From Mycolicibacterium sp. CBMA 234 (lineage in GTDB: Bacteria > Actinomycetota > Actinomycetes > Mycobacteriales > Mycobacteriaceae), in contig NZ_MPKW01000001.1 of NCBI RefSeq assembly GCF_009729415.1, forward strand, positions 372,001-436,000: a stretch of 64,000 nt of DNA, given 5' to 3'. Below, one piece after another: positions 30,839 through 41,455 of this stretch. Position 1 is the first letter of the stretch, and every line of letters begins with the position of its first letter. The notes beneath the pieces are model-generated. The model saw nothing but the letters and a program-made list of their open reading frames with translations. It was not told where the DNA came from and searched no databases. The position numbers were made by a program, and so were the translations under genes.

Positions 30839-31776
30839 ATCGACTCGGCCCGCGGGAACGTCCAGGACCCGTCGAGAACCTCCGGGCGGGGCTGGTACAG
30901 CCGCACGGTGTAGTTCCAGCCCGGAGTGATCGGCAGCAGGTTGGGGCCGTCGGCACCGCCGAATTGAATGGTGGTGCCGCCGTCGGCCGCTTTTTCGGCA
31001 GTGATGTTGTTCACCGAGTACGCGTTCTGGTCGTTCGCGGTGAAATAACCGTCCTCGTCGTAGACCGTCACCGACCAAAAGCCGTCCACCGGAACGTCTT
31101 TGACTGTCATCCGGTGGACGGTGGTGCCGTCGTTCTGCGGCGGCACCACCGTGAGATAGAGCGCGTCACGCTCGGGGTTGCCACCCCACGCATTCGCGGA
31201 CCCGATCAGGTGCCGTACAGGGTCCGTCTCGGCGGCGGTGCCGAACATCCCCAAGGTGTCCGGCAAGGTGGTCGCCAACGTCACCAGGGCGTCGCGAACG
31301 GTCTTCTGGCTGGCCGGGTCCCAGTCGGGTACGACGAAGCTGCCCGGCGCGTCCTGCGCGACGGAGATGGCGTCCTGCAATGCGTGCACGGCCGCGAGGT
31401 CAGCCGCGTCGCCCGGATCGACCAACGTGCGGACGGCGGCGAGCACGTAGCGGGTACCTACCGACTCGCGCGTCAGCGTCACCGTCGCGGGCGCGTACGC
31501 GACCTGGGTCGTGTAGTGGTCCTCGCTGATGATCTGCAAGGACATGAACCGGTCAGCGCTGTCGGGCAGAGCGATGGTGACGGGCGCGGCGTCGAGGTCG
31601 AACAACGCGGCCGAGTAGAGCGTGTCCCGGTTCTGCCGGATGACGACCTGGTGGTCGATCGGGGTCAGTTCGCGGTTGTGGAAGAACTGGCCGAAGCCGT
31701 TGTCGCGGACGACACCCGCGAAGTAGAGATCGGACTCAGCGCGGGGGAAGTTGTCAGGGCTCACCAGTTGGGGCAT
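30835..31776 (-). CDS. DUF1254/DUF1214 domain protein
   Basis: This 313-residue protein has the two-domain layout of the DUF1254 (N-terminal, VVIRQNRDTLYSAALFDLDAAP) and DUF1214 (C-terminal, PERDALYLTVVPPQNDG, then FWSVTVYDEDGYF) family. No signal peptide is visible, although many family members are exported. Function is unknown; related proteins are sometimes found with cell envelope genes. It is convergent to qor with a 4-base overlap and follows ctaB on the same strand. It is absent from this position in M. tuberculosis, so it is probably an accessory insertion. Confidence 0.85.
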   Translation of the reverse strand: MPQLVSPDNFPRAESDLYFAGVVRDNGFGQFFHNRELTPIDHQVVIRQNRDTLYSAALFDLDAAPVTIALPDSADRFMSLQIISEDHYTTQVAYAPATVTLTRESVGTRYVLAAVRTLVDPGDAADLAAVHALQDAISVAQDAPGSFVVPDWDPASQKTVRDALVTLATTLPDTLGMFGTAAETDPVRHLIGSANAWGGNPERDALYLTVVPPQNDGTTVHRMTVKDVPVDGFWSVTVYDEDGYFTANDQNAYSVNNITAEKAADGGTTIQFGGADGPNLLPITPGWNYTVRLYQPRPEVLDGSWTFPRAESI

Positions 31777-31812
31777 ACCCCCAAATTAGCGCCCCGGGTC
31801 AGACCCGCAGGG

Positions 31813-32817
31813 TCAGTGGCCGAACACCATCGGCAGCGCCAGCGCCGAGTCCACCGCGAGCGCACAGAACACTACGGCCAGGTAGTTGTTCGACTGCAGG
31901 AACAGGCGCAGCGGCTTCACCGGCTCACCGCGCTTGACGCCCGAGTACAGCTGGTGCGCCATCACCAGGAACCACACGCCGGCGACCAATGCGACGCCCG
32001 CGTACAGCCACCCGGTGGCCAGTGCCAGTGCCAACGTGGTGACGACGGTGGCCCAGGTGTAGATCAGAATCTGCTTGGTGACTTCGCGCTCGGTGGCAAC
32101 GACGGGCAGCATCGGTACGCCGGCTGCCTCGTAGTCCTCCTTGTAGCGCATGGCCAGCGCCCAGGTGTGCGGCGGCGTCCAGAAGAAGATGATCAGGAAC
32201 ATCACGAGCGCCGGCCACTGGATGGTTCCGGTGACAGCCGACCAGCCGATCATCACCGGCATGCAGCCGGCCGCGCCGCCCCACACCACGTTCTGCGAGG
32301 TGCGGCGCTTCAGCAGCAGCGTGTAGACGAAGACGTAGAAGGCGATGGTCGCGAGGGCCAGCAGGCCCGACAGCAGATTCGAGGTGCGCCACAGCCACAG
32401 GAACGACGTCACGGTCAGCACTAAGCCGAAGATCAGCGCGTGCCGGGTGGGCACCGTTGCCCGGGCCAATGGCCGACGGGCCGTGCGCTTCATCACCTTG
32501 TCGATATCGGCGTCGGCGACACAGTTCAGGGTGTTGGCACCGGCGGCCGCGAGCATGCCACCGAGCAGGGTGTTCAGGATCAACAGCGGTTTGATCGGAC
32601 CTTGGCTGGCCACCAAGTCGAAGCGGTGGGCAAGCAGCATCGCCGGAATTGTGGTCACCAACAGCAGTTCGATGACCCGCGGCTTGGTGAGGGCGATGTA
32701 GGCCAACAATGTGTCCCGAACACGGTTCGGCGACTTGGTCGCGGACTCGTCAGACGCCGCAGCTCCGGGACCGAAGCCGTGTGCCCCGTGGACGGAACGG
32801 CGCTCGCGAATGCTCAC
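31813..32817 (-). CDS. ctaB: Protoheme IX farnesyltransferase CtaB (heme O synthase)
   Basis: CtaB is a UbiA-family prenyltransferase that adds farnesyl to heme B and makes heme O, the step before CtaA. The 334-residue protein has about nine helices and both aspartate-rich motifs: [20 protein letters not shown] (about residue 98) and the later [15 protein letters not shown] polar 30-residue N-terminal extension precedes the conserved [15 protein letters not shown]. It corresponds to Rv1451. GAGGAG precedes the ATG at 32817. The promoter carries the same dyad element as ctaA, so both heme A steps may be co-regulated. Confidence 0.95.
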   Translation of the reverse strand: MSIRERRSVHGAHGFGPGAAASDESATKSPNRVRDTLLAYIALTKPRVIELLLVTTIPAMLLAHRFDLVASQGPIKPLLILNTLLGGMLAAAGANTLNCVADADIDKVMKRTARRPLARATVPTRHALIFGLVLTVTSFLWLWRTSNLLSGLLALATIAFYVFVYTLLLKRRTSQNVVWGGAAGCMPVMIGWSAVTGTIQWPALVMFLIIFFWTPPHTWALAMRYKEDYEAAGVPMLPVVATEREVTKQILIYTWATVVTTLALALATGWLYAGVALVAGVWFLVMAHQLYSGVKRGEPVKPLRLFLQSNNYLAVVFCALAVDSALALPMVFGH

Positions 32818-32850
32818 GCAGATATCTCCTCGGATGTCACGGCAGCGCAG

Positions 32851-32872
32851 CCTCTACTACAGACGATGGTAG
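32851..32872 (-). promoter_or_regulatory. ctaB dyad operator, shared with ctaA
   Basis: CCTCTACTACAGACG (plus-strand reading, 32851-32865) matches 14 of 15 bases of the ctaA element, followed by ATGGTAG as a weaker second half. On the minus strand TACCAT (32871-32866) fits a -10 hexamer inside the element, which would place transcription start near 32859 and the repressor site over the promoter. Confidence 0.55.
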
Positions 32873-33045
32873 ACCGCTCACCTGAGTGCTCAACACCGCA
32901 GGGTGGTTTCAGGTGAACGGAAACCGAATCGCGGACAGGCCAAAGGTGAAGCGGTCTGCACCACCCGGGCGGCGCGCATTAGGGTAGTCATGCAGCTCGC
33001 GTTGCAACTTGTCGAGCCCGAGACGTCCCCCGTAGGAGTGCGCCC

Positions 33046-35139
33046 GTGACCACAGTCGAAGAGATTTCCGAACTCACCCGCCCGCACCACCCGGACGATT
33101 GGACCGAGCTGGACTCGGCCGCGGTCGATACCGTACGAGTGCTGGCCGCGGATGCAGTTCAGAAGGTCGGCAACGGCCATCCCGGCACCGCCATGAGCCT
33201 GGCCCCGCTGGCCTACACCCTGTTCCAGCGGCAGATGCGCCACGACCCGTCGGACACCCACTGGATTGGCCGCGACCGCTTCGTCCTGTCGTGTGGGCAC
33301 TCGAGCCTGACCCTGTACTTGCAGCTGTACATGGGCGGCTTCGGCCTCGAGCTCGCCGACATCGAGGCGCTGCGCACGTGGGGCTCGCTGACCCCCGGCC
33401 ACCCCGAGTACGGCCACACCAAGGGCGTCGAGATCACCACCGGCCCGCTGGGTCAGGGCCTGGCTTCCTCGGTGGGCATGGCGATGGCCGCGCGCTACGA
33501 GCGCGGGCTGTTCGACCCGGATGCCGCACCGGGCGAGAGCCCCTTCGACCACTTCATCTACGTCATCGCGTCGGACGGCGACATGGAAGAGGGCGTCACC
33601 AGCGAGGCCTCGTCGCTGGCCGGTACCCAAGAGCTCGGCAACCTGATCGTGCTGTGGGACAACAACAAGATCTCCATCGAGCACGACACCAACATCGCGC
33701 TGACCGAGGACACCTGCGCCCGCTACCGCGCCTACGGCTGGCACGTGCAGGAGGTCGAGGGCGGCGAGAACGTCACCGGCATCGAAGAGGCCCTTGCGGC
33801 CGCGCGTGCCGTGACCGACCGGCCGTCGTTCATTTCGGTGCGCACCATCATCGGCTACCCGGCCCCCACCAAGATGAACACCGGTGGCGTGCACGGTTCG
33901 GCGCTCGGCGCTGACGAGGTCGCCGCCACCAAGAAGGTACTGGGCTTCGACCCGGACAAGAGCTTCGATGTGAAGCCCGAGGTCATCGACCACACCCGCG
34001 AGCTCATCGCCCGTGGCAAGCAGGCGCATGACGAGTGGCAGGTCACGTTCGACGCCTGGGCCGCCAAGGAGCCCGAGCGCAAGAAGCTGCTGGACCGGCT
34101 GCACGCCGGCGAGCTGCCCGAGGGCTGGGACGCCGACCTGACCTACTGGGAGCCCGGCAGCAAGGCTGTCGCGACCCGTGCCGCATTCGGCAAGGTGCTC
34201 AACGACGTCGCCGGCAAGTTGCCCGAATTGTGGGGTGGCTCGGCCGATCTCGCGGGCAGTAACAACACCACCATCAATGGGGTGAAGTCTTTCGGTCCGC
34301 CGTCGATCTCGACCGAGGACTACACCGCCGACTGGTACGGCCGGGTGCTGCACTTCGGTATCCGTGAGCACGCCATGGGCTCGATCCTCAACGGCATCGT
34401 GCTGCACGGCCCGACCCGCCCGTTCGCGGGCACCTTCCTGCAGTTCGCCGACTACATGCGTCCGGCAGTGCGGTTGGCCGCGCTGATGAACATCGACCCG
34501 ATCTACATCTGGACCCACGACTCCATCGGTCTGGGTGAGGACGGCCCGACGCACCAGCCCATCGAGCACCTCGCCGCGTTGCGCGCCATCCCGAACCTGT
34601 CGGTCGTGCGTCCGGCCGATCCGAATGAGACCGCGTACACCTGGCGCACCATCGTGCAGCGCACCCACGGCAACAACCCGACCGGTTTCATCCTGACCCG
34701 TCAGGGCGTACCGGTGCTGGAGGGCACCGACGCCGAGGGCGCGGCCCGCGGCGGTTACGTGCTCGGCGGCGGCAACCCGGCCGACGACGCCGACGTCATC
34801 ATCATCGCCACCGGCTCCGAGGTGCAGCTGGCTGTCGAGGCGCAGAAGCTGTTGGCGGACAAGGACATTGCGGCCAGCGTGGTGTCCATGCCGTGCCTTG
34901 AGTGGTTCGAGGCACAGCCCAAGGAGTACCGGGATTCGGTGCTGCCGCCCGATGTGTCGGCCCGAGTTGCGGTCGAGGCGGGCATCGCCCAGCCTTGGCA
35001 CAAGCTGGTCGGCGACACCGGTGAGATCGTCTCGATCGAGCACTATGGTGCGTCGGCTGATGACAAGACCCTGTTCCGCGAGTTCGGCTTCACCGCTGAA
35101 GCCGTTGTGGCCGCGGCTGAACGATCGCTCGATAACTAA
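33046..35139 (+). CDS. tkt: Transketolase
   Basis: This 697-residue thiamine diphosphate enzyme transfers two-carbon units in the non-oxidative pentose phosphate pathway. The N-terminal lobe has [14 protein letters not shown], the TDP/Mg motif [14 protein letters not shown] (start near residue 180) and [13 protein letters not shown]. The pyrimidine domain has [14 protein letters not shown] sequence ([15 protein letters not shown]) with the catalytic glutamate. The length is standard. AGGAG lies before the GTG at 33046, and a possible -10 (TAGGGT) is at 32980-32985. It heads the tkt-tal-zwf-opcA-pgl operon, as in Rv1449c-Rv1445c. Confidence 0.97.
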   Translation: MTTVEEISELTRPHHPDDWTELDSAAVDTVRVLAADAVQKVGNGHPGTAMSLAPLAYTLFQRQMRHDPSDTHWIGRDRFVLSCGHSSLTLYLQLYMGGFGLELADIEALRTWGSLTPGHPEYGHTKGVEITTGPLGQGLASSVGMAMAARYERGLFDPDAAPGESPFDHFIYVIASDGDMEEGVTSEASSLAGTQELGNLIVLWDNNKISIEHDTNIALTEDTCARYRAYGWHVQEVEGGENVTGIEEALAAARAVTDRPSFISVRTIIGYPAPTKMNTGGVHGSALGADEVAATKKVLGFDPDKSFDVKPEVIDHTRELIARGKQAHDEWQVTFDAWAAKEPERKKLLDRLHAGELPEGWDADLTYWEPGSKAVATRAAFGKVLNDVAGKLPELWGGSADLAGSNNTTINGVKSFGPPSISTEDYTADWYGRVLHFGIREHAMGSILNGIVLHGPTRPFAGTFLQFADYMRPAVRLAALMNIDPIYIWTHDSIGLGEDGPTHQPIEHLAALRAIPNLSVVRPADPNETAYTWRTIVQRTHGNNPTGFILTRQGVPVLEGTDAEGAARGGYVLGGGNPADDADVIIIATGSEVQLAVEAQKLLADKDIAASVVSMPCLEWFEAQPKEYRDSVLPPDVSARVAVEAGIAQPWHKLVGDTGEIVSIEHYGASADDKTLFREFGFTAEAVVAAAERSLDN

Positions 35140-35161
35140 CCAGTCGACAAGGAGCATTCAC

Positions 35162-36271
35162 ATGACTCAGAACCCGAACCTCGCGGCGCTGAGCGCCGCT
35201 GGTGTCTCCGTGTGGCTCGACGACCTGTCCCGCGAGCGCCTGCAGACCGGAAACCTGCAGCAGCTCATTGACACTCGCAGCGTCGTCGGCGTCACCACCA
35301 ACCCGTCGATCTTCCAAGCTGCGCTCACCTCGGGCACCGCCTACGACGAGCAGGTGCACGAGCTGGCCTCGCGCGGCGCGGACGTGGACGCCACCATCCG
35401 CACCGTCACCACCGACGACGTTCGCAACGCCTGCGACGTGCTGGCCAAGGCCTATGAGGCCTCCGGCGGCGTCGACGGCCGGGTGTCCATCGAGGTCGAC
35501 CCGCGGCTGGCGCACGACACCGACAAGACGATCCTGCAGGCCATCGAGCTGTGGAAGATCGTCGACCGGCCGAACCTACTGATCAAGATCCCGGCGACGC
35601 TGGCCGGCCTGCCGGCCATCACCGCGGTGATCGCCGAGGGCATCTCGGTCAACGTCACCTTGATCTTCTCGGTCGAGCGCCACCGTGCCGTGATGGACGC
35701 GTACCTGACCGGCTTGGAGAAGGCCCGCGAAGCCGGCCACGATCTGGCCAAAATCCATTCCGTCGCTTCGTTTTTCGTGTCCCGCGTGGACACCGAGATC
35801 GATGCCCGGCTGGAGAAGCTCGGTGGCTCGGCACTCGGCCTGCGCGGCAAGGCCGGTCTGGCCAACGCCCGGCTGGCCTACGCGGCCTACGAGCAGGTGT
35901 TCGGCGGCCCGCAGTTCGCGAACCTCAAGGCGGCCGGCGCTCGCGTGCAGCGTCCGCTGTGGGCGTCGACCGGCGTGAAGAACCCGGACTACTCGGACAC
36001 GCTTTATGTCACCGAACTCGTTGCGGCCGACACGGTGAACACCATGCCGGAGAAGACCATGGAGGCCGTTGCCGACCACGGTCAGATCACCGGGGACACC
36101 ATCACCGGCACCGCTGCGGCGTCGCAGGGTGTGTTCGATGAGCTGACGGCCGTCGGCATCGACTTGGCCGACGTGTTCAACCTCCTCGAAGTTGAGGGCG
36201 TCGACAAGTTCGAGAAATCCTGGGGCGAACTGCTCGAGGCTGTCCAAGGCCAACTCGACGCACTGAAATGA
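35162..36271 (+). CDS. tal: Transaldolase
   Basis: This 369-residue class I aldolase-fold enzyme exchanges three-carbon units between sugar phosphates. The Schiff-base lysine is Lys142 in LLIKIPAT, and the N-terminal signature [13 protein letters not shown] is present. The length matches the actinobacterial transaldolases of the longer type. The start at 35162 follows AAGGAG after the tkt stop; the frame upstream is out of the tkt frame and not coding. It overlaps zwf by four bases (ATGA). Equivalent to Rv1448c. Confidence 0.97.
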   Translation: MTQNPNLAALSAAGVSVWLDDLSRERLQTGNLQQLIDTRSVVGVTTNPSIFQAALTSGTAYDEQVHELASRGADVDATIRTVTTDDVRNACDVLAKAYEASGGVDGRVSIEVDPRLAHDTDKTILQAIELWKIVDRPNLLIKIPATLAGLPAITAVIAEGISVNVTLIFSVERHRAVMDAYLTGLEKAREAGHDLAKIHSVASFFVSRVDTEIDARLEKLGGSALGLRGKAGLANARLAYAAYEQVFGGPQFANLKAAGARVQRPLWASTGVKNPDYSDTLYVTELVAADTVNTMPEKTMEAVADHGQITGDTITGTAAASQGVFDELTAVGIDLADVFNLLEVEGVDKFEKSWGELLEAVQGQLDALK

Positions 36272-37827
36272 GCGACTGCAGCGGGCGGCCGGCGGATTGG
36301 GTAAACCCCCTGCGGGACAAGCGCGACAAGCGCATGCCCCGCATCGCCGGCCCGTGCGCGGTGGTGATCTTCGGCGTCACGGGCGATCTGGCCCGCAAGA
36401 AGCTGATGCCGGCGATCTACGACCTGGCCAACCGGGGTCTGCTGCCGCCGACGTTCTCGCTCATCGGTTTCGCCCGGCGCGACTGGGCTGACGAGGACTT
36501 CGGCCAGGTCGTCCACGACGCCGTGCAGCAGCATGCCCGCACGCCATTCCGCCAGGAAGTGTGGGATCGGCTCGCCGAAGGATTCCGGTTCGTCCAGGGC
36601 ACCTTCGACGACGACGCTTCGTTCGTGCGGCTGTCCGAGACGCTGCACAAGCTCGACGAGGAACGCGGTACCGGCGGCAATCATGCGTTCTACCTGTCGA
36701 TTCCGCCGAGCGCGTTCCCACAGGTGTGCGAGCAGCTATCCAAATCGGGACTGGCCAACAAGCCCGACGGCTGCTGGTCGAGAGTGGTCATCGAGAAGCC
36801 GTTCGGCCACGATCTGGCCAGCGCCGAAGCGCTCAACGGAGTGGTCAACAGCGTCTTCCCCGAGTCGTCGGTGTTTCGCATCGACCACTACCTCGGCAAG
36901 GAGACCGTCCAGAACATCCTGGCGCTGCGGTTCGCCAACGAACTATTCGAACCCGTGTGGAACTCGCACTACGTCGACCATGTGCAGATCACCATGGCCG
37001 AGGACATCGGATTGGGCGGCCGCGCAGGGTATTACGACGGGATCGGCGCGGCCCGCGACGTCATCCAGAACCACTTGCTGCAGCTGCTGGCGCTGACCGC
37101 CATGGAAGAGCCCGTCAGCTTCCAGCCACACGAGCTGCAGACCGAGAAGATCAAGGTGCTGTCGGCGTCCCGCCTGGCAGAACCGTTGGACGAGACCACC
37201 TCTCGTGGGCAGTACGCCGCAGGCTGGCAGGGTGGCCAAGAAGTCGTCGGGCTGCTGGACGAGGACGGCTTCTCCAAGACGTCGACGACGGAGACGTTCG
37301 CCGCCATCACCGTCGATGTCGACACCCGACGCTGGGCCGGCGTGCCGTTCTATCTGCGCACCGGAAAACGCTTGGGCCGCAGGGTCACTGAGATCGCACT
37401 GGTGTTCAAGCGGGCTCCGCACCTGCCTTTCGACGCGACCATGACCGAGGAACTGGGCCAGAACGCGCTGGTGATCCGGGTGCAACCGGATGAAGGCATC
37501 ACGCTGCGGTTCGGCTCCAAGGTGCCCGGGAACACGATGGAAGTCCGCAACGTCAGCATGGACTTCTCGTACGGTTCAGCGTTCGCCGAGGACTCCCCCG
37601 AGGCCTACGAACGGCTCATCCTCGACGTGTTGCTCGGTGAGCCGTCGTTGTTCCCAGTGAACGCCGAAGTCGAATTGTCTTGGAAAATCCTTGATCCCGC
37701 GCTCGAACACTGGGCTTCGCAGGACCACGACGGCGGCCGGCCAGAGTCGTACGAGTCGGGCACCTGGGGACCGGAGTCGGCGTTCGAGATGCTGCGGCGC
37801 AGCGGCCGCGAATGGAGGCGACCGTGA
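36268..37827 (+). CDS. zwf: Glucose-6-phosphate dehydrogenase
   Basis: This 519-residue enzyme is the entry step of the oxidative pentose phosphate pathway and supplies NADPH. The nucleotide-binding motif is at 36-45 ([10 protein letters not shown]), and the catalytic segment RIDHYLGKE is at 204-212. An N-terminal extension of about 25 residues precedes the fold. It corresponds to the zwf2 gene of M. tuberculosis (Rv1447c). It overlaps tal at its start and opcA at its end, consistent with a coupled complex with OpcA. Confidence 0.97.
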   Translation: MSDCSGRPADWVNPLRDKRDKRMPRIAGPCAVVIFGVTGDLARKKLMPAIYDLANRGLLPPTFSLIGFARRDWADEDFGQVVHDAVQQHARTPFRQEVWDRLAEGFRFVQGTFDDDASFVRLSETLHKLDEERGTGGNHAFYLSIPPSAFPQVCEQLSKSGLANKPDGCWSRVVIEKPFGHDLASAEALNGVVNSVFPESSVFRIDHYLGKETVQNILALRFANELFEPVWNSHYVDHVQITMAEDIGLGGRAGYYDGIGAARDVIQNHLLQLLALTAMEEPVSFQPHELQTEKIKVLSASRLAEPLDETTSRGQYAAGWQGGQEVVGLLDEDGFSKTSTTETFAAITVDVDTRRWAGVPFYLRTGKRLGRRVTEIALVFKRAPHLPFDATMTEELGQNALVIRVQPDEGITLRFGSKVPGNTMEVRNVSMDFSYGSAFAEDSPEAYERLILDVLLGEPSLFPVNAEVELSWKILDPALEHWASQDHDGGRPESYESGTWGPESAFEMLRRSGREWRRP

Positions 37828-38735
37828 TTCTCGATCTACCCGACACCAATACCGGTGCCATCAACAAGAAGATCGTCGCGTTGCGCGAAGAGGGCGGCGC
37901 CATCACCCTCGGCCGGGTGCTGACCCTGGTCGTCGCACCGACCGCCGAGATGCTCGTGGAGGAGTCCATCGAGGCGGCCAACACGGCAAGCCGCGAACAT
38001 CCCTGCCGCGTCATCGTGGTGATCCCGGGTGACGTGGAGGCGACGGCGCCCCGACTTGACGCCCAGCTGCGGGTGGGCCGGGATGCCGGCGCCAATGAGG
38101 TTGTGGTGCTGCGACTCTCGGGTCCGCTGGCCGGCCACGCGAGCAGTGTGGTGACGCCGTTCCTGCTACCCGACACCCCGGTGGTGACCTGGTGGCCCGA
38201 CATGGCGCCGACGGTGCCGGCCGCTGATCCGTTGGGCAAGCTGGCCATCCGGCGCATCACCGATGCCACCAACGGCGCCGATCCGCTGGCCTGCATCAAG
38301 AGCCGATTGGCTGGATACACCTCAGGCGACACCGACCTGTCCTGGAGTCGGGTCACGTACTGGCGAGCACTGCTGGCGGCTGCGATCGATCAGGCGCCGT
38401 ACGAGCCCATCACCTCGGTTCTGGTGTCCGGGCTCAAAGACGAACCGGCACTGGACATCATGGCCGGCTGGCTGGCCAGCAGCATCGACGGTCCGGTACA
38501 TCGTGCGGTGGGCGACCTGAAGGTGGAACTGGTCCGCCCCAGCGAGACCATCACGTTGAGCCGTCCACAGCAGGGCGTCACTGCGGTCCTGACTCGCACC
38601 GGCCGACCCGAGGCCCGAATTCCGTTGGCACGCCGAGAAGCTCGCGATTGCCTCGCCGAAGAGATGCGCAGGCTCGATGCCGACGACATCTACCATCGTG
38701 CCCTACAGGGCCTGGACAAGGTCGTTTATGTCTGA
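37824..38735 (+). CDS. opcA: OpcA, glucose-6-phosphate dehydrogenase assembly protein
   Basis: OpcA activates or stabilises glucose-6-phosphate dehydrogenase in cyanobacteria and actinobacteria. The 303-residue protein begins [16 protein letters not shown], the family N-terminus, and contains the conserved [20 protein letters not shown] chose GTG at 37824, which overlaps the zwf stop (GTGA) and has GGAGG upstream; ATG at 37812 would add four residues. The gene overlaps pgl by eight bases. Equivalent to Rv1446c. Confidence 0.95.
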   Translation: MILDLPDTNTGAINKKIVALREEGGAITLGRVLTLVVAPTAEMLVEESIEAANTASREHPCRVIVVIPGDVEATAPRLDAQLRVGRDAGANEVVVLRLSGPLAGHASSVVTPFLLPDTPVVTWWPDMAPTVPAADPLGKLAIRRITDATNGADPLACIKSRLAGYTSGDTDLSWSRVTYWRALLAAAIDQAPYEPITSVLVSGLKDEPALDIMAGWLASSIDGPVHRAVGDLKVELVRPSETITLSRPQQGVTAVLTRTGRPEARIPLARREARDCLAEEMRRLDADDIYHRALQGLDKVVYV

Positions 38736-39462
38736 GCTGATCATCGAAAAGTATGCCGACGCAGACGCTTTGGTTACTGCCGTTGGCGACCGCCTGGTGT
38801 CGGCCATCAATGGCGCCATCGAAGTGCGTGGCGTCGCCTACATCGTGCTGACCGGCGGTGGCACCGGCATCAAGCTGCTCAAGCACGTCGGCGCACATCC
38901 GATCGACTGGGCCAAGGTGCACCTGTTCTGGGGCGATGATCGGTACGTCCCCGCCGACGACGCCGACCGCAACGTGAAGCAGGCACGAGAAGCCTTGCTG
39001 AATTCCGTTGCCATTCCAGCTGACAACGTGCACGCCATGGCGGCCAGCGACAGTGAGTTCGGAGACGACATCTCCGCTGCGGCTGCAGCCTACGAGCGCG
39101 AACTCGCCTTGGTCGCCGGAAATGGTGCCCCCACACCGGAATTCGACGTACACCTACTGGGTATGGGCGGCGAAGGTCACATCAACTCGCTGTTCCCACA
39201 CACCGATGCCGTTCGGGAGACCGAGCGGTACGTGGTTGCCGTCACCGACTCCCCCAAGCCCCCGCCACGACGGATCACCCTGACCCTCCCGGCGGTGCAG
39301 CGCGCCCGCCAGGTGTGGCTGGTGGTTGCCGGCGCAGAGAAGGCCGATGCAGTCGCGGCCGCGGTGGACGGCGCTGCCGCAGTTGATATTCCAGCCGCCG
39401 GCGCGGTCGGCACCGAAGCGACGGTCTGGCTGCTCGACGCAGCCGCAGCTGCCAAGCTGTAG
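38728..39462 (+). CDS. pgl: 6-phosphogluconolactonase
   Basis: This 244-residue enzyme hydrolyses 6-phosphogluconolactone, the product of Zwf. It has the NagB/DevB fold with [35 protein letters not shown] and [17 protein letters not shown], the three family motifs. The ATG at 38728 lies inside the end of opcA. Equivalent to Rv1445c (devB). The C-terminus is alanine-rich. Confidence 0.96.
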   Translation: MSELIIEKYADADALVTAVGDRLVSAINGAIEVRGVAYIVLTGGGTGIKLLKHVGAHPIDWAKVHLFWGDDRYVPADDADRNVKQAREALLNSVAIPADNVHAMAASDSEFGDDISAAAAAYERELALVAGNGAPTPEFDVHLLGMGGEGHINSLFPHTDAVRETERYVVAVTDSPKPPPRRITLTLPAVQRARQVWLVVAGAEKADAVAAAVDGAAAVDIPAAGAVGTEATVWLLDAAAAAKL

Positions 39463-39464
39463 CC

Positions 39465-39833
39465 GTGGTTGACAAAGGCGATGGGCGTACCCGCCCGGTA
39501 GGCGGCCGCATCCGGACGCTGACCCAGGCGGCGCTCAACGCCGATGTGACGGTCTCGCAGGTCGACGCACTGCTGGTCGACATGGAAGGCACGCTGGCCA
39601 CGCTCAGCACGCTGACCGGCGACCTCGAGACCACCATGTCGAGGTTCAACGAAACCATCACCAAGATCGACGAACTCGCGCCCCGGATTTTCGGCGTCGT
39701 GGATCGCATGGAGTCGATCGTGAGTCGCGTCGAAGCCATCGTCGGCGTCGCCGAGACCGTGCTGTCGCCCATCACCGTCACCGAAACCGCCGTGCGCGGC
39801 GTGCTGAAGTCCGTCCGCGGGTGGGCTCAGTAG
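39465..39833 (+). CDS. Small helical hypothetical protein (Rv1444c-like)
   Basis: This 122-residue protein follows pgl by two bases and is probably the last gene of the operon, as Rv1444c is in M. tuberculosis. It has a basic N-terminus (RTRPVGGRIRTLTQ) and then long amphipathic helices with repeated Met/Leu/Ile heptads (VDALLVDMEGTLATLSTL, MSRFNETITKIDEL), so a coiled coil is likely. No membrane segment or enzyme motif is visible. The function is unknown. Confidence 0.8.
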   Translation: MVDKGDGRTRPVGGRIRTLTQAALNADVTVSQVDALLVDMEGTLATLSTLTGDLETTMSRFNETITKIDELAPRIFGVVDRMESIVSRVEAIVGVAETVLSPITVTETAVRGVLKSVRGWAQ

Positions 39834-39938
39834 CGCAGCCCCGCCCGCGCTGCGCCTCCGAAAAACTTTGGTCACTTTGTTTTCGCTGGTCACGGTAGGT
39901 AACTAGCTTCCCGTTCGTTACAGCGAATTGTCGGTGAT

Positions 39939-39954
39939 TCGAACTAGTGTTCGA
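39939..39954 (+). promoter_or_regulatory. LexA (SOS) box overlapping a leaderless promoter
   Basis: TCGAAC-TAGT-GTTCGA is a perfect 6-4-6 match to the mycobacterial SOS box (TCGAAC-N4-GTTCGA). The TAGTGT hexamer at 39945-39950 is a TANNNT -10 element inside the box, followed by six bases and the ATG at 39957, so transcription should begin at the start codon. LexA bound here would cover the -10 hexamer and the transcription start. Confidence 0.8.
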
Positions 39955-39956
39955 GT

Positions 39957-41378
39957 ATGGGATTCACCGATCCGGCCGTGACCGAGGAGGCACACGCCGA
40001 CCTCGAAGCCCTCGCCGCCCGGATCGCCGGCTTCGACTACACCGGACTCGACATCCGCGAGTTGTTGGAGCTGCAGTCCCGCCGCGAACGGTTGGCCTGC
40101 GCCGCCGAAACGGTGGACCACGAGATCCTCGCCGCGGCGCAAACCCGGACCACCGCCAAAGACATCGGCGCTAAAGACTGGGCCGACGTGATGCACATCC
40201 GGTTGCGTATCAGCCGGGACGAAGCCCGCCGCCGCGCCCGCGACACCGACCATGTGGGACCCCGGTCGGCGATCACCGGCGAACCCCTGGGCCCGGTGTG
40301 GCCGGCCGTCGCTCAAGCCCAGGCCGAGGGCGCCATCAATGTCGAGCATGTCGCGGTGATCACCCACTTCTTCACCAAACTGCCGCTATGGGTGGACCCC
40401 GCCACCCGCAGCCAATGCGAACAGACGTTGGTGGCTCTGGCGCGACGCCAATCTCCTGAAGATCTACGGCAAGCCGCCAAGGATCTGCTGTACCGGCTCG
40501 ATCAGGACGGTCCTGAACCCGACGATGCGGAACGCGACCGCAAGCGGGGCTTCACCGTGGGTAAGCAATGCTCCGACGGGATGTCCGACGCCAAAGCCCA
40601 ACTCGACCCGCAGGCCCGGGCCTATTGGGAGGCCCTGTTCGAGAAGCTGGCCGCGCCCGGCATGTGCAACCCCACCGACGACGCGCCGTGCGTCTCGGGG
40701 ACCCCCACGAAAGCCCAAATCGATGCGGATACCCGCACCCTGGCCCAACGCCAACACGACGCGTTCAAAATGATCGGCCGGATGGCCCTGGCGTCGGGGA
40801 TGTTCGGGGAACACAACGGGCTCCCGGTGTCGGTGGTGGTCACCACCAACCTGCAGGACCTCGAACGCGGCGCCGGGATCGCACTGACCCACACCGGCTC
40901 CAAACTCCCGATGCGGGACCTGATCCACATGGCCGCCGCCGGGGCGCACCACTACCTGCTGGTGTTCGACAAGCATTCCAGCGTGCCCCTGTATCTGGGC
41001 CGGGCTCGCCGCACCGCATCAGTGGGGCAGCGTCTGGCCCTGTTCGGGCGCGATGGCGGTTGCACCCGCCCCAACTGCACCGCCCCCGCGTCCCGAAGCC
41101 AAGCCCACCATGTCGACCAGGACTGGCGTGCCAACGGACAAACCGACATCATCAACCTCGGCCTGGCCTGCGGCTGCGACAACCAAGCCGCCGACACCGG
41201 CGGGTGGACCACCACCATGGGCCCCGACGGCCGAGTGCACTGGACCCCACCACCACTACTCGACGTCGGCCAACCCAGAACCAACCAATACCACCACCCC
41301 ACCTTGTATCCGACCGAGAGCGGGAACGACGGCGGTGATGGCGATGGCGATAGTGAAACCGACAGTCCCACAAGCTGA
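39957..41378 (+). CDS. DUF222/HNH endonuclease domain protein (13E12 family)
   Basis: This 473-residue protein has an N-terminal DUF222 domain (about residues 20-340) and a C-terminal HNH nuclease-like domain (about 365-412) with CTRPNCTAPASRSQAHHVDQ and NLGLACGCDNQAA, containing two cysteine pairs and the paired histidines. This is the architecture of the mycobacterial 13E12 repeat family, whose members are multicopy, and some are LexA-regulated. The perfect SOS box at the start codon fits that. The C-terminus is proline, asparagine and aspartate-rich and probably disordered. The biological role is not established; DNA processing or selfish-element behaviour are both possible. Confidence 0.9.
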   Translation: MGFTDPAVTEEAHADLEALAARIAGFDYTGLDIRELLELQSRRERLACAAETVDHEILAAAQTRTTAKDIGAKDWADVMHIRLRISRDEARRRARDTDHVGPRSAITGEPLGPVWPAVAQAQAEGAINVEHVAVITHFFTKLPLWVDPATRSQCEQTLVALARRQSPEDLRQAAKDLLYRLDQDGPEPDDAERDRKRGFTVGKQCSDGMSDAKAQLDPQARAYWEALFEKLAAPGMCNPTDDAPCVSGTPTKAQIDADTRTLAQRQHDAFKMIGRMALASGMFGEHNGLPVSVVVTTNLQDLERGAGIALTHTGSKLPMRDLIHMAAAGAHHYLLVFDKHSSVPLYLGRARRTASVGQRLALFGRDGGCTRPNCTAPASRSQAHHVDQDWRANGQTDIINLGLACGCDNQAADTGGWTTTMGPDGRVHWTPPPLLDVGQPRTNQYHHPTLYPTESGNDGGDGDGDSETDSPTS

Positions 41379-41381
41379 TAC

Positions 41382-41397
41382 GGCGCCAGATGGCGCC
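41382..41397 (+). terminator. Short hairpin after the DUF222-HNH gene
   Basis: GGCGCC-AGAT-GGCGCC forms a 6-bp stem with a 4-base loop, three bases after the stop codon. There is no T-tract. A weak terminator or a 3'-end stabiliser is possible; in this GC-rich background chance is not excluded. Confidence 0.35.
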
Positions 41398-41455
41398 CAT
41401 GCCGAACGACGCCCGAGCCGCGCCGCCGATGCGCTGCGCCGCCTCGACCTCTGGG

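Noticed and set aside
39957..41378. DUF222-HNH gene as part of a mobile element
   Set aside because: No terminal repeats, transposase, integrase or target duplications are visible around it; only the gene family is multicopy in mycobacteria.
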